A stretch of DNA of 64,000 nucleotides from contig CM067312.1 of NCBI GenBank assembly GCA_034231615.1, forward strand, positions 9,431,885 to 9,495,884, in the 5' to 3' direction. Origin of the DNA: Meghimatium bilineatum (Eukaryota > Mollusca > Gastropoda > Stylommatophora > Philomycidae). Shown here one piece after another: positions 11,706 through 21,775 of the stretch. Every line of letters begins with the position of its first letter. Position 1 is the stretch's first letter. The position numbers were made by a program, and so were the translations under genes. The notes beneath the pieces were generated by a model. That model made no database searches. It saw only the letters and a program-made list of their open reading frames with translations, and had not been told where the DNA came from.

Positions 11706-11924
11706 TTACTTGATGTATGAGATTTTGGGAATGCTACGATATGGCATTGGCGACTTTATACTATAAACAGTTTTCTGCTGGCTCTAAGTGAACAAAATCC
11801 AATCTGTTCCATTGGTTATATATGAGAGAACTGGATAAAAAAAATAATAAATGTTATGTATAAGAATAAATGTTACCAAAAACTACATAACAAGTTGTAC
11901 TGATAAGATATTGAAAGTAATCAT

Positions 11925-11990
11925 AATAGTAAATTAAACAATACAAATTAACGTTTCAGTATAATATCTTCGTCAGAAACACGATTAGCG
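11925..11990 (-). ncRNA. Possible decayed hammerhead-type motif
   Basis: The minus strand of 11949-11976 reads CTGACGA, then AGATATTATACT, then GAAACGTT. CTGANGA and GAAAC at this spacing are the two conserved core strings of hammerhead ribozymes, which Penelope-like elements are known to carry near their ends. Stem II here can form only about two pairs, and stems I and III were not convincingly found. This may be chance or a relic. Confidence 0.3.
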
Positions 11991-12465
11991 ACAATGATAA
12001 ATAATATATTTTAAAAAACTAAAATAATGAAAAAATGTTATAAATATTTACATATATATAGCAAATAAAACTATCAAACTCCCACAGACAGATGAATAAT
12101 GAAATCAGAAACAATAATATTAATATGTTTACAAAAATGTGTGTAGCATACGTACTTATTTACGTAATATTTACGTTTGTTTTTGTGCTACTGTCAACAC
12201 CTGATCATCAGGTTTTATTTTGGCTTTCTGATAGCTTACCTGTCGATACGAATTACATACAGGTGTGCAATAGCAGGGGCTTCCTACATTGTCTTGAAAT
12301 CTATCGATCGTAGATGTAAGGTTATAAACTACAAACTGAAAGAAGCATGGCAGTTTACCTGGTATCATTGGCTAGATTAAGTATGCACAGAAGTTAGAAG
12401 TGAGAGACGAACATCTGACAGAATGTCGAGAAACTAGAAGACTGAGGTAAGAAAAAGTATCCAAG

Positions 12466-12467
<2 letters not shown>

Positions 12468-12553
<86 letters not shown>
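12468..12553. repeat. (TA)n followed by (GA)n microsatellite
   Basis: About 25 TA units followed directly by about 18 GA units. Reading frames across it (IYIYIY, LSLSLS) are artefacts. Confidence 0.97.
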
Positions 12554-12558
<5 letters not shown>

Positions 12559-12775
12559 GTGCGTATATATATATTGTCGGCTCGGTGTTAGAGTGGGCAC
12601 TTGAAAGAATTAAATTTTGGTTCAAAATCCAATCCTCCACGATTTAATAGCTGATACGATTGGATAAATAAATGGTGGTACCTAAAATATTAAAAATGTA
12701 CATAGGATATATAATTGTGTTTCTAAAATGTGTGTGTCAGATCATAGTTTTCCTGCGGTTTATCTACAGGTATAA

Positions 12776-12806
<31 letters not shown>

Positions 12807-12889
12807 ATATAGCTGACAATATATAAAACACACTATGCGAAAAGTCGGTTTTTTTTTATATTAAATCTGGTTTTTCATCGCAGCTGGTG

Positions 12890-13015
12890 CATCAATACCG
12901 TTTATAAATCAATGGTAAACTACTGAACATAACACTTCCTAGAAAATCACTACAGCCAAAAAAAAGTATTGATTGTTGTCGACATCCTAAATAGTATATG
13001 CTACCAATTTGTAAT
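12890..13015 (+). mobile_element. tRNA-derived SINE (T1), partial
   Basis: Contains the T1 body (AATGGTAAACTACTGAACAT, TTCCTAGAAAATCACTACAG, CATCCTAAATAGTATATGCT) without a clear B box. Confidence 0.55.
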
Positions 13016-13656
13016 CATTACTTATTTTCGCCGGTGTGTCTTATGAGACAGATAAAGTCAGAATGAGAAATTTACAGATTGAGACACACAAGATGATAAA
13101 AACACGTCAATGACGTAAACAGACATAAAAGACAGAGGTAGACAAAGTTTTATATATGAGCATACTAAAAACACATAACCAGTCACTGAAATAGCAACAA
13201 AACGCAGAGTCATAAAGGTACTACATTGAGTGCATCTGGAGTAGAAGGTTGCTCAGCTCAAGGCATTATGCTCTACAACCGCAATGAGTAAAGTAATCTT
13301 TTAGGATTTGCATAAGCTCTGGAAATTCTCTTTATCAAAAACAATATCAAACAGACAATAATCTGAAGCTTAAAAAAAAAGCCCACTGCCTGCCATAGGA
13401 AACTGTCTTGGAGAGAAAGTGTTGTTCGGCACCCTTTAATGATTGATATTAAAGAGACACAGCGTCAAAAGTTTTTGCATTGATCTAGGGATGGTACTTT
13501 CGATCATAAGTAACAAACAAAACCTGCTCTGACTATTCAGGAACGGTTATGGTTCCATTTATCCCTGACTATCTTCTATTTGACCCCCAACCCCTTCCCC
13601 AATCTAAAAAAAGGGATTCCCCCTCTTCTCCAAACACACAGTCTTGCTAATTAACC

Positions 13657-13822
13657 GTCTTCTTCTTCAACGCTCATTCTCACACTCCCACTTTATTTCT
13701 CTTGTATCGGGACAATCGTTCGACTAGATGTCCAGCAGGATGTAGTCCAGAGAATGGAATGGCGTTGTGTCGCAGTTTTATTTACGTCAAATACCCGACA
13801 CATAGGTCTTCGGTTGTAACTA
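13657..13822 (-). mobile_element. SINE family B
   Basis: Reversed element: TCTTCTTCTTCAACGCTCAT, TCCCACTTTATTTCTCTTGT, GATGTAGTCCAGAGAATGGA, TTTTATTTACG and ACCCGACACATAGGTCTTCG. About 165 bp with a (GAA)n tail on the minus strand. Shares its 3' end with family A. Confidence 0.75.
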
Positions 13823-14668
13823 ATCGCGGTTATAAAGGGGACATTGTACTCTCTCCTTCATACGGACACAGCAATTGGGGAGGGGGATATATTAATTTGT
13901 GAACCACAGACCCGTCTCCGGTGACCACAGAAAGGTAATTTTGTGAATACAATTTCATAGGATTTACACTGACTTTCAATAATAAAACAAGGAATAACCA
14001 TGGCAAAAAAAACCCATCCCAAAAGGAAGCCATGGGGGGATGAATGGTTGATAACCACTGGTCCGAAAGATGAAAACGACATATATATATAAATTTGTCC
14101 ATCATCAATAATTTTCTGGATCTTTATATCAGAAGTAGGCAACCCTTTTTTTTTAAATTCCAGGGCCTGATTGAGATCTTCCGTGTTTTACGATGCTAGA
14201 CAGTTTTTTGTTCAGTCTCTTGGAACTCAAAATAGTTTTTTCTGTCATCGGCAGTAGAGGGAGGGGAGGAGGCAATACATATAGTAAATTTAGATTTGCC
14301 TGTTGGGCCAAAACAAAAATGGTTAGTCAGGTTCAGATTTGGCCTGCTATATCAATAAATCTGGCATTTTTTAATCTTTCTGTCTCTCATATTGTATATC
14401 ATGTATCAAACAATTTAAGTATCGATATAGTAAACTATTCAATCGTGTAATCACAACCTCGACCAAACACTCTTGCCGCACGACTCCACTTTTTATTAAT
14501 TCTCTCTATTTTATTGCGTCGACTCGCGTGCGTCAGGCTGGAGCATATAAATTTATTTCTTTTTTTCCAGCATTCTGAAGCTAACGAAAACCATTAACTT
14601 TTTCACTGCTATATTCAGTGTTTGAATTGTGTTCACGATTTTTTCTCAAATTGTGTCATTGAAACCGA

Positions 14669-14830
14669 TTCTTCTTCAGCGTTCATTCTCAAACTCCCGC
14701 TGGATCTCTCTTTTTAGCAAGGTAATGATCCTACTAGATTTCCAGCAGAATGTAGTCCAGAGAATGGAAATGCATTCTTTCGTCGTTTTATTTGCACCAA
14801 TGACCCGACAAATCCGTCTTCGGCGGGGAA
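14669..14830 (-). mobile_element. SINE family B
   Basis: Reversed element with TTCTTCTTCAGCGTTCATTC, TAGATTTCCAGCAGAATGTA, GTCCAGAGAATGGAAATGC and ACCCGACAAATCCGTCTTCG. Confidence 0.78.
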
Positions 14831-14981
14831 AGTGATTGAAACGGTGTTTTCCCTTCTTTGTCGTAAGGAAAGACTAAGAAAGTATTGGGTGGGGGGTCTG
14901 TTTTCTACAACGTCTTATAGAAGGTCTGCGACCCAAAGGCCGTGATGAAGTCGGATGTGTTAGACCAAAATGAGTGAATAG

Positions 14982-14982
<1 letters not shown>

Positions 14983-15047
<65 letters not shown>
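14983..15047. repeat. (TA)n microsatellite
   Basis: About 32 uninterrupted TA units. Confidence 0.98.
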
Positions 15048-15048
<1 letters not shown>

Positions 15049-15239
15049 TAATAGCATTTTGTTTTGCAGTAGGAACTTTCATACCACGCAGGGGGAGTGA
15101 AGCTAACCATGTTTTAATCCGCATTCAGGACAAGCTACAGTGTCAGACATTTAATACGCATGGGGTTCAATTCCAGAATTTGATTATTTTAGTAACCTCC
15201 ACAACAGAGATAAAACAACACAATTCTGAGATTCTGAGA

Positions 15240-15390
15240 ATACTATGTGTCGATACTAAGTAGTACATCGATACTAAATAGTACATCGATACTAAATAGA
15301 ACATCGATACTAAATAGTACATCGATACTAAATAGAACATCGATAATAAATAGAACATCGATACTACATAGAACATCGATACTAAGTGGT
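15240..15390. repeat. 18 bp minisatellite
   Basis: About eight units of the type TACTAAATAGTACATCGA. The unit is six codons, so the minus strand is open (FSIDVL repeats); not a gene. Confidence 0.92.
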
Positions 15391-15569
15391 ATATTTATTT
15401 TATAACATTGAGGAGATATTTCATTGATTATAGAGTACATCTATTCCGTCATATATTATATTCGTGAAATTACTGAGACTTCTTTTGCCATCAAGTTAAC
15501 TATATACCAATTACTTTGTTGTTCAGCTACTTAAAACTACCCCAGTACAAAACTGTACCCGTCTAAATT

Positions 15570-16483
15570 TGTTACACCTAATATAGTTATCGTTCAATCG
15601 TTAACAAAACAACATTTTGTGTTACACCTTATGTAGTTATCCTTCTAGCGCTAACAATACAACACTTTGTGTTACACCTTATGTAGTTATCCTTCTAGCG
15701 CTAACAATACAACACTTTGTGTTACACCTTATGTAGTTATCCTTTAGCGCTAACAATACAACACTTTGTGTTACACCTTATGTAGTTATCCTTCTAGCGC
15801 TAACAATACAACACTTTGTGTTACACCTTATGTAGTTATCCTTCTAGCTCTAACAATACAACACTTTGTGTTATACCTTATGTAGTTATCCTTCTAGCGC
15901 TAACAATACAACACTTTGTGTTACACCTTATGTAGTTATCCTTCTAGCGCTAACAATACAACACTTTGTGTTACACCTTATGTAGTTATCCTTCTAGCGC
16001 TAACAATACAACACTTTGTGTTACACCTTATGTAGTTATCCTTCTAGCGCTAACAATACAACACTTTGTGTTACACCTTATGTAGTTATCCTTCTAGCGC
16101 TAACAATACAACACTTTGTGTTACACCTTATGTAGTTATCCTTCTAGCGCTAACAATACAACACTTTGTGTTACACCTTATGTAGTTATCCTTCTAGCGC
16201 TAACAATACAACACTTTGTGTTACACCTTATGTAGTTATCCTTCTATCGCTAACAATACAACACTTTGTGTTACACCTTATGTAGTTATCCTTCTAGCGC
16301 TAACAATACAACACTTTGTGTTACACCTTATGTAGTTATCCTTCTAGCGCTAACAATACAACACTTTGTGTTACACCGTATGTAGTTATCCTTCTAGCGC
16401 TAACAATACAACACTTTGTGTTACACCTTATGTAGTTATCCTTCTAGCGCTAACAATACAACACTTTGTGTTACACCTCTGTA
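15570..16483. repeat. 50 bp minisatellite, very uniform
   Basis: About 18 units with ACACTTTGTGTTACACCTTA, TGTAGTTATCCTTCTAGCGC and TAACAATACA. Most units are identical; the leftmost are the most diverged. No coding content. Confidence 0.97.
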
Positions 16484-16548
16484 TTCATGCGAAATAAAAG
16501 CTCACATTTTTAATTTTCCTCCCGTGTAATAATTACAGGTGTTCTCAT

Positions 16549-17460
16549 TATCATCATCATCGAGTGCCGTCTCCGCAATGAATGTTGGCAGCAACAGACT
16601 TCCAACATCCCCTGTCTTTTGTGTTGGTGGTGCACTCTGTTAGACTGTGACCTGTCTATCTTGTGATGCTACTCTCCCACTTGTATCTCTGCCTACCTCT
16701 TGCTCTCTTCTCTTCGATTTTGCCCTCAAGTAAGGTCTTCAATAAGTTGTCATGTCTTTTAATATGTCCAAAAAATTGTATGCGTTTGATCTTTATTTCC
16801 TTTAATAATTCTTTCTTTATATTGCGTGTTGTTAGAACCGCTTTTGTTTGTTTTCTTATCTTTCCATGAAGGTCTCTCTTCTCTCCTATATACCCACATC
16901 TCAAAGGCATCAATTATGTCTTCTAATAGTTTGTTAGTGTCCATGCTTCGGAGCCATACATTAATATAGAATACTTGTAGCATGTTATAATTCTCATTTT
17001 TAACTTGTTTACAATTTGTTTAGATGTTAATATTTTCCTCATGTCATTGAAAGTAGTTTTAGCCATTCCCACTCTCCTTTGAACTTCTGTTTCACATCTG
17101 CCGTCATTTGTGATTATGTAACCAAGATATTGATAATGTTCTACTTGTTGTAGTTTCTCTACATGTATGTTTATGTTTAGCACCTGTACTTCTGTGACTT
17201 TGATGATTATCATGGTGGGTTTTTTTTTATTTTGGACATTTATATCTAGTCCAAATACTTTTCTTGATTTATCGACTCGATCTAATAGTCTTTGTTCACT
17301 TTCTGCTAAAAGAAGTGCAATCTGCATATCTCAGGTTTTTAATTATTTTCCCAGTGATCTTGAGTCCTGGCATTTCTTCTACATTTTTAAAGATATTTTT
17401 AAATAGGCTTTGTGATAAAAATACATCCTTGTCTTACCCCTCTTCTTATTTCAAACATAA
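16549..17460 (-). mobile_element. LINE family 2, 3' part
   Basis: On the minus strand, in order: a GVRQGCIF segment and LRYAD (RT palm) near 17290-17450, then LDINVQNKKK, LQQVEHYQYLGYIIT, MRKILTSKQIVNKLKMRIIT, SILMYGSEAWTLTN, then MWVYRREE, IQFFGHIKRHDNLLKTLLEG and the RARGRQRYKWESSITR end. The plus strand at 16549-16562 is ATCATCATCATC, giving a (GAT)n tail on the minus strand. The frame is interrupted several times. The end sequence matches 60359-60775 and 38981-39115. Confidence 0.9.
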
Positions 17461-17534
17461 GATCAAAGATCTTTATCAAAGATCTAATTGATTTGATTTA
17501 CTTTTGCTACCATGTTAGCAAAGATTTAGTAGAT

Positions 17535-17660
17535 ATAATTACAGTTTCAGAGTCCCACCTGTCCAGTAGATTTAATTACAGTTTCAGAGTCCCACCTGTC
17601 CAGTAGATTTAATTACAGTTTCAGAGTCCCACCTGTCCAGTAGATTTAATTACAGTTTCA
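17535..17660. repeat. 37 bp minisatellite
   Basis: Three to four units with TACAGTTTCAGAGTCCCACC and TGTCCAGTAGATTTAAT. Confidence 0.92.
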
Positions 17661-17746
17661 CTCAGAATACCCCCTGTTACAAAAGCCTGCTCACTAACTG
17701 CTGAGTTACCTCGGAACTAACATTTTTGTCAATCACCTCTGTTATC

Positions 17747-18441
17747 ATTTGGAATGAAAATCAACGTAGACAAAACAGAAGTAATGAATATTACAAAAGA
17801 AAAGGAGAACATCAACATACAGATAAATAATAAACAACTAAAACAAGTAGATGAATTCAAATATCTGGGCAGCACATTGAGATATGACAACAAACAAGAA
17901 GCAGAAATAAACGTAAGATGTAATAAGGCCTGTCAGATCATTGGTCAATTAACACCTTTACTAAGAAACAAAGATGTTACACTAGAAACAAAGAAAGCGC
18001 TTTTCAACACCATTTTCTTACCAACATTGTGTTATCAGTGTCAAACTTGGACATTAGATTCTAGAACAATACATAAGATTAACACCACTGAAATGAAATG
18101 TGTGAGACGTATGATTGGAGTTAGCTTGAGAGACAAAATCAGCAATGAAACACTAAGGAAACAATTAGGGATCAAGCCAACAATAGAATACATACAGAAA
18201 CAACAAGTTAAATGGTACGGCCACATAACCAGACAGAAAGAGCAAATTATTATCCAAAAAACACTTAACAAACGATACGAAAACAGGAGACCTATTGTAC
18301 GCCCTCGTAAAAGGTGGATAGATAGTGTATTCGAGACACTCGGAAATATAACAGCAGAGGAGGCAAATAGAAGGGCAAAAGACCGTAAACTCACTCTCCC
18401 CTCAACACCGAAAGGTACAAGAGGACAGAAAGAAGAAGAAA
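17747..18441 (+). mobile_element. LINE family 1, truncated copy next to enterin exon 1
   Basis: Nearly the same sequence as 3760-4431: FGMKINVDKTEVMNITKE, FKYLGSTLRYD, LCYQCQTWTLDS, RRMIGVSLRDK, KWYGHITRQ, RPRKRWIDSVFETLGNI and the (AGA)n tail. It lacks the RT palm because it is cut further at the 5' end. The 12 bp ACCTCTGTTATC flanks it (17735-17746 and 18442-18453) as a target-site duplication. Its frame stays open through the tail and runs on into flanking DNA, so the final residues up to 18494 are not element sequence. The insertion lies about 50 bp before a likely splice acceptor and about 105 bp before the enterin ATG. Confidence 0.93.
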
Positions 18442-18475
18442 ACCTCTGTTATCTTACATTTAAAAGTTACATTTA

Positions 18476-18490
18476 TTTGTATATTTTCAG
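18476..18490 (+). promoter_or_regulatory. Possible splice acceptor before the signal-peptide exon
   Basis: TTGTATATTTTCAG is a good acceptor match with the AG at 18489-18490. If used, the coding exon would begin at 18491 and a separate 5' leader exon would lie upstream. The alternative is that transcription simply starts near here; no TATA box or initiator was identified with confidence. Confidence 0.45.
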
Positions 18491-18545
18491 ATAATCTGGC
18501 GAAACATTTGAGACCACTCGTAGAATAAGAACTCTGTGCAGCCTC

Positions 18546-18618
18546 ATGATGATTGTTTACCTTCGGCCGCAGTGGTATGTGGCGATTGTCTTGCTTGCTT
18601 ATTTGAGCTCTGTACAAG
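18546..18618 (+). CDS. Enterin precursor, exon 1: signal peptide
   Basis: This exon encodes the signal peptide that would send the enterin precursor into the secretory pathway. The ATG at 18546 is the first in frame, after an in-frame TAA at 18492-18494; a second ATG follows at once. Translation gives MMIVYLRPQW (start with one Arg), then YVAIVLLAYL (hydrophobic core), then SSVQ plus the first base of a Gly codon. The exon ends at a consensus donor, CAAG|GTAAGA, in phase 1. Exon 2 at 47516 starts with the two bases GT, completing Gly, so cleavage after V-Q-G is plausible and the mature chain would begin NNKESINYLKE. The match of signal peptide, strand, phase and splice sites supports the pairing. 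Another unseen exon in the 28.9 kb between cannot be excluded. Confidence 0.8.
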
Positions 18619-18664
18619 GTAAGAAATCCGTATAAGAATCACTATTCTCTTGTCTTTTTCTTTC

Positions 18665-19165
18665 TCTCTTAAACTTGGGATGATGTTGGGCTCAGAACGG
18701 AAAATAATATAGAAGGTCATACTCTTCTTCTTCTGCGTTCATTCTCAAACTCCTGCAGATTAGCAGAATGTAGTCCAGAGAAAGGAATGCGTTGTGTCAT
18801 GGTTTCAGCATTGCTGCGATATCTGCGCCTTTCGGCCTGACACATCCGACTTCAGCATGGCTTTGGGTCACTGACCCTATATGGGATGGGACAGCCAACT
18901 CCATCCCATAACCTCCTTAGTCGCCTTTTACGACATGCGTGGAAGGTAACAGTGTTGCTATTCTTTGCTCCCATTCGGGCCCCGGGAACACACAGGCGAG
19001 AAGGTCATATACAGGTGGGCCTTAAGGGTTAGGGAGAATGGTGTTGAGCTGAGAATGGAAAATAATATAGAAGACCACATACAGGTGGGTCTTAAGGGCT
19101 AACCGTTAGGGAGAATGATGTTGGGCTGAGAAGGGAAAATAATATAGACGTTCATATACAGGATG
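18665..19165. repeat. Three-copy tandem repeat interrupted by SINE A
   Basis: Units begin GATGATGTTGGGCTGAGAA, continue GGAAAATAATATAGAAG and end CATATACAGGTGGGCCTTAA. The first unit was split by the SINE at 18722-18998. Confidence 0.8.
18722..18998 (-). mobile_element. SINE family A, full length with target-site duplication
   Basis: Flanked by AGAAGGTCATA on both sides (18711-18721 and 18999-19009). On the minus strand the element begins near CCCGGGGCCCGAATGGGAGC, passes through CAGCCTAAAGC-type diagnostic blocks (CATGCTGAAGTCGGATGTGT, GGCGCAGATATCGCAGCAAT) and ends GAGTTTGAGAATGAACGCAG with (AAG)n. It is 277 bp and non-coding. No clear tRNA A and B boxes were found, so the origin of the head is unknown. 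Confidence 0.85.
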
Positions 19166-19424
19166 GTCTTAGGAAAGGATGATCCAATGGGGATCTGGCT
19201 ATGTATACGTATTCGATTGACCAATCAATGAAAAGAACAAGTCGCATCAAACAAGATGGTTGATCACTTGCATAGACTTCTAGTTACATATGGAATTATT
19301 GACTTAGCAGTAGTCACAAAAAAAGACGGATGTTACTAAATATAATCGGGATTTCCTATTTTGAACCAAATATATTAGACAACAAGAATTTCCATAGGAA
19401 AGTTGTGTGCACTGAGATCATGTG

Positions 19425-19572
19425 ATCTTTCTGAGCTCATGCGGTCTTACTGGGCTCATGCGGTCTTACTGGGCTCATGCGGTCTTATTGAGATCATGCG
19501 GTCTTACTGGGCTCATGCGGTCTTATTGAGATCATGCGGTCTTACTGAGCTCATTCGGTCTTACTTATCCTG
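19425..19572. repeat. 19-20 bp minisatellite
   Basis: About seven units of GCTCATGCGGTCTTACTGG, alternating with GATCATGCGGTCTTATTGA. Confidence 0.93.
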
Positions 19573-19621
19573 GTATTTCCAACTGCTTCTGTCAAAATGA
19601 AATGTTACATTTAGTCAAGAT

Positions 19622-20000
19622 AAGTGAGATGCACAGTGACTCTGTGTGAGATGCACAGTGACTCTGTGTGAGATGCACAGTGACTCTGTGTGAGATGCAC
19701 AGTGACTCTGTGTGAGATGCACAGTGACTCTGTGTGAGATGCACAGTGACTCTGTGTGAGATGCACAGTGACTCTGTGTGAGATGCACAGTGACTGTGTG
19801 AGATGCACAGTGACTCTGTGTGAGATGCACAGTGACTCTGTGTGAGATGCACAGTGACTCTGTGTGAGATGCACAGTGACTCTGTGTGAGATGCACAGTG
19901 ACTCTGTGTGAGATGCACAGTGACTCTGTGTGAGATGCACAGTGACTCTGTGTGAGATGCACAGTGACTCTGTGTGAGATGCACAGTGACTCTGTGTGAG
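19622..20000. repeat. 22 bp minisatellite, open in three minus frames
   Basis: About 17 units of GTGAGATGCACAGTGACTCT GT type, with one unit 2 bp short. Because 22 is not a multiple of three and the minus strand has no stop in any phase, all three minus frames are open for about 140 codons (ESLCISHRVTVHLTQSHCAS cycles). No gene is implied. Confidence 0.96.
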
Positions 20001-20204
20001 ACCAGCAAGCACAAGTATTATTGTGATCTGACACATCCTAACTTCTGTAGGGAGAATTCTCGACTAGTTTTAGTAACAATAACCCTTCTTGGCGTCTGTG
20101 CTATGACCTTTGTGTATATGTATAACTGGCTTGAAATAATGTAACTTTGAATTTAATTTGGTTCTAACCACCGCCGACGAGATTTTTTTATCGTTGTTCA
20201 GTCA

Positions 20205-20275
20205 TTTATTAGCGCCAATATCTACAATTTTAGCGCTGATATCTACAATTTTAGCGCCGATATCTACAATTGGGT
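20205..20275. repeat. 21 bp tandem repeat, three copies
   Basis: Three units of AGCGCCGATATCTACAATTT type. Confidence 0.88.
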
Positions 20276-20373
20276 TTGTAATTCGCTTCAGGTCATTCAT
20301 GGAACTCCTCAGGCCAGGAAGTGGTGCCGTCTCAGTAGGTAAAATTTTCTCATCTTCTTGTTATAGATCATAA

Positions 20374-20537
20374 TCTTCTTCTTCTTCATCGTTCATTCTC
20401 AAACTCCCACTGAATCTCTCTTGTATCAGGACCATGGTCCTATTAGATTTCGAGAAACATGTAGTCCAGAGAATGAAAATACGCTGTGTCGTCGTTTTAT
20501 TTGCGCTAATGGCACAACACATCCATCTTCGGTGAAT
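20374..20537 (-). mobile_element. SINE family B
   Basis: Reversed element: TCTTCTTCTTCATCGTTCAT, CCCACTGAATCTCTCTTGTA, TCAGGACCATGGTCCTATTA, GTAGTCCAGAGAATGAAAAT and CACAACACATCCATCTTCGG. It directly abuts a LINE piece on its right. Confidence 0.8.
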
Positions 20538-20760
20538 TGATAGAGATGATATACATGAAGAATGTGCTCTGCAGTCTCTGGGCTCAGTCCACAGCTGTAC
20601 ATGTTTGTTTCGCCTATTTTGGACTTTCTGCACATGTGACTTCTCAACGGTGACAAGTTCGTAGTATGAAGATATGGTTTGTTATTTGTGTGACATTCGA
20701 TGGTGGGGGTCATTTGGTTCTGCAGTTGTGTGTATCTGCTTTCACATTTTCTTAAAGTCT
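20538..20760 (-). mobile_element. LINE family 4, C-terminal cysteine region
   Basis: Minus strand reads LSPLRSHMCRKSKIGETNMY, then SCGLSPETAEHILHVYHLYQ. The CG...TAEHIL..C-like pattern is the zinc-knuckle-like end found after RNase H in several LINE groups. Compare CTCGQAAQSGKHILQEC at 63482-63856. Confidence 0.78.
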
Positions 20761-20779
20761 GTTATTATCATAGATTTTT

Positions 20780-21364
20780 TCACATAAATATCGTTTTTAA
20801 AAACATTTCTAAACTTTAAGTTCCGCCTCACTCACTGGAATATTTCATGAAGGTATTTGTGAAAATCGTCTTCAATGCGAGAAATAAAATATTTCGTGTA
20901 ACACTTTGCACGTAATACGAAATTGTTAAAAAACTCTGTGAAAAAAAACCAAGTAAAGTGCTATAATAGGTTATTTGCTTCACTAGTTTTCAAGTGTTTA
21001 CATTAGCGTTGAAGATAATTGGTTGCAGAAGCTTACAAGTGTTGGGTTAAATCTCTACCACGACTGACGACATTATTTCAGGCTGTCAGTTCCTTTCAGA
21101 GTGAGTTCTTCATTGCTATTCATTTTCCACATCATTGATTTGGTGAGTACGTATATCGTCGTATTTAGAGACCCATTCATGTTTGAACTCTGATAAAAGA
21201 CAGTACGTGTAGAAATTGTAGGAATTTGTTGACCTCTAATCAGTTAAAATTCAAATTAATCAAGTAACACATAGTGCCGCAGGCATCTAAAGAGCTAAAG
21301 ACTTCAGAGTAATGTTTGATGGTAGTGATGTTAAAAATATGTACGAGTAGTAGAAAAAAGGAAA
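20780..21364. other. No gene recognised
   Basis: AT-rich stretch with no domain, array or element end that could be identified. Confidence 0.4.
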
Positions 21365-21369
21365 TTATC

Positions 21370-21775
21370 TTAGCCCTTTTCGACATCAAATCCCAGGTGC
21401 TCTATTGAAATAAACAGTAGCATGGCCCAAGCCAAATCGACATTTCTAAAAATTTGAAATATGATATATCTTCTTTCGTTCGCTTGAAATATGATATATC
21501 TTCTTTCGTTCGCTTGAAATGTGCTTATATTTGAATTTTTGTCTCCTCTATAAAACTGACTGTTGTGTAATTTGTACAGGAAGCCTGTGGAGTTGTTTTT
21601 TTCCCACTCTTGCTTCTCTGTGCCAATGTATTTACCTCGACATTTTATATTCTGGACATTCCTAAAGAGCATGATTTGCTATCTCAAGTACCTGTCCACA
21701 TGTACACATTGATGTGTTGCCATTCTTGAACGTTGTATACTTGTTCCTTAGAAGTCGGCTGTATTCTCTATTGAG
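21370..21775 (-). mobile_element. LINE family 4, C-terminal end
   Basis: Minus strand codes for LNREYSRLLRNKYTTFKNGN, then a CTCG...ANHALQECPE-like motif (broken between frames), then VGKKQLHRLPVQITQQ and RRQKFKYKHISSERK. The same layout is at 63482-63856 (CTCGQAAQSGKHILQECSEH; RRQNYRYRHVSSEQKKK). A 30 bp piece, CGCTTGAAATATGATATATC plus TTCTTTCGTT, is duplicated near 21480-21515. This is the left end of a family 4 LINE whose remainder lies further right on the same strand up to 26480, split by arrays and insertions. Confidence 0.8.
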
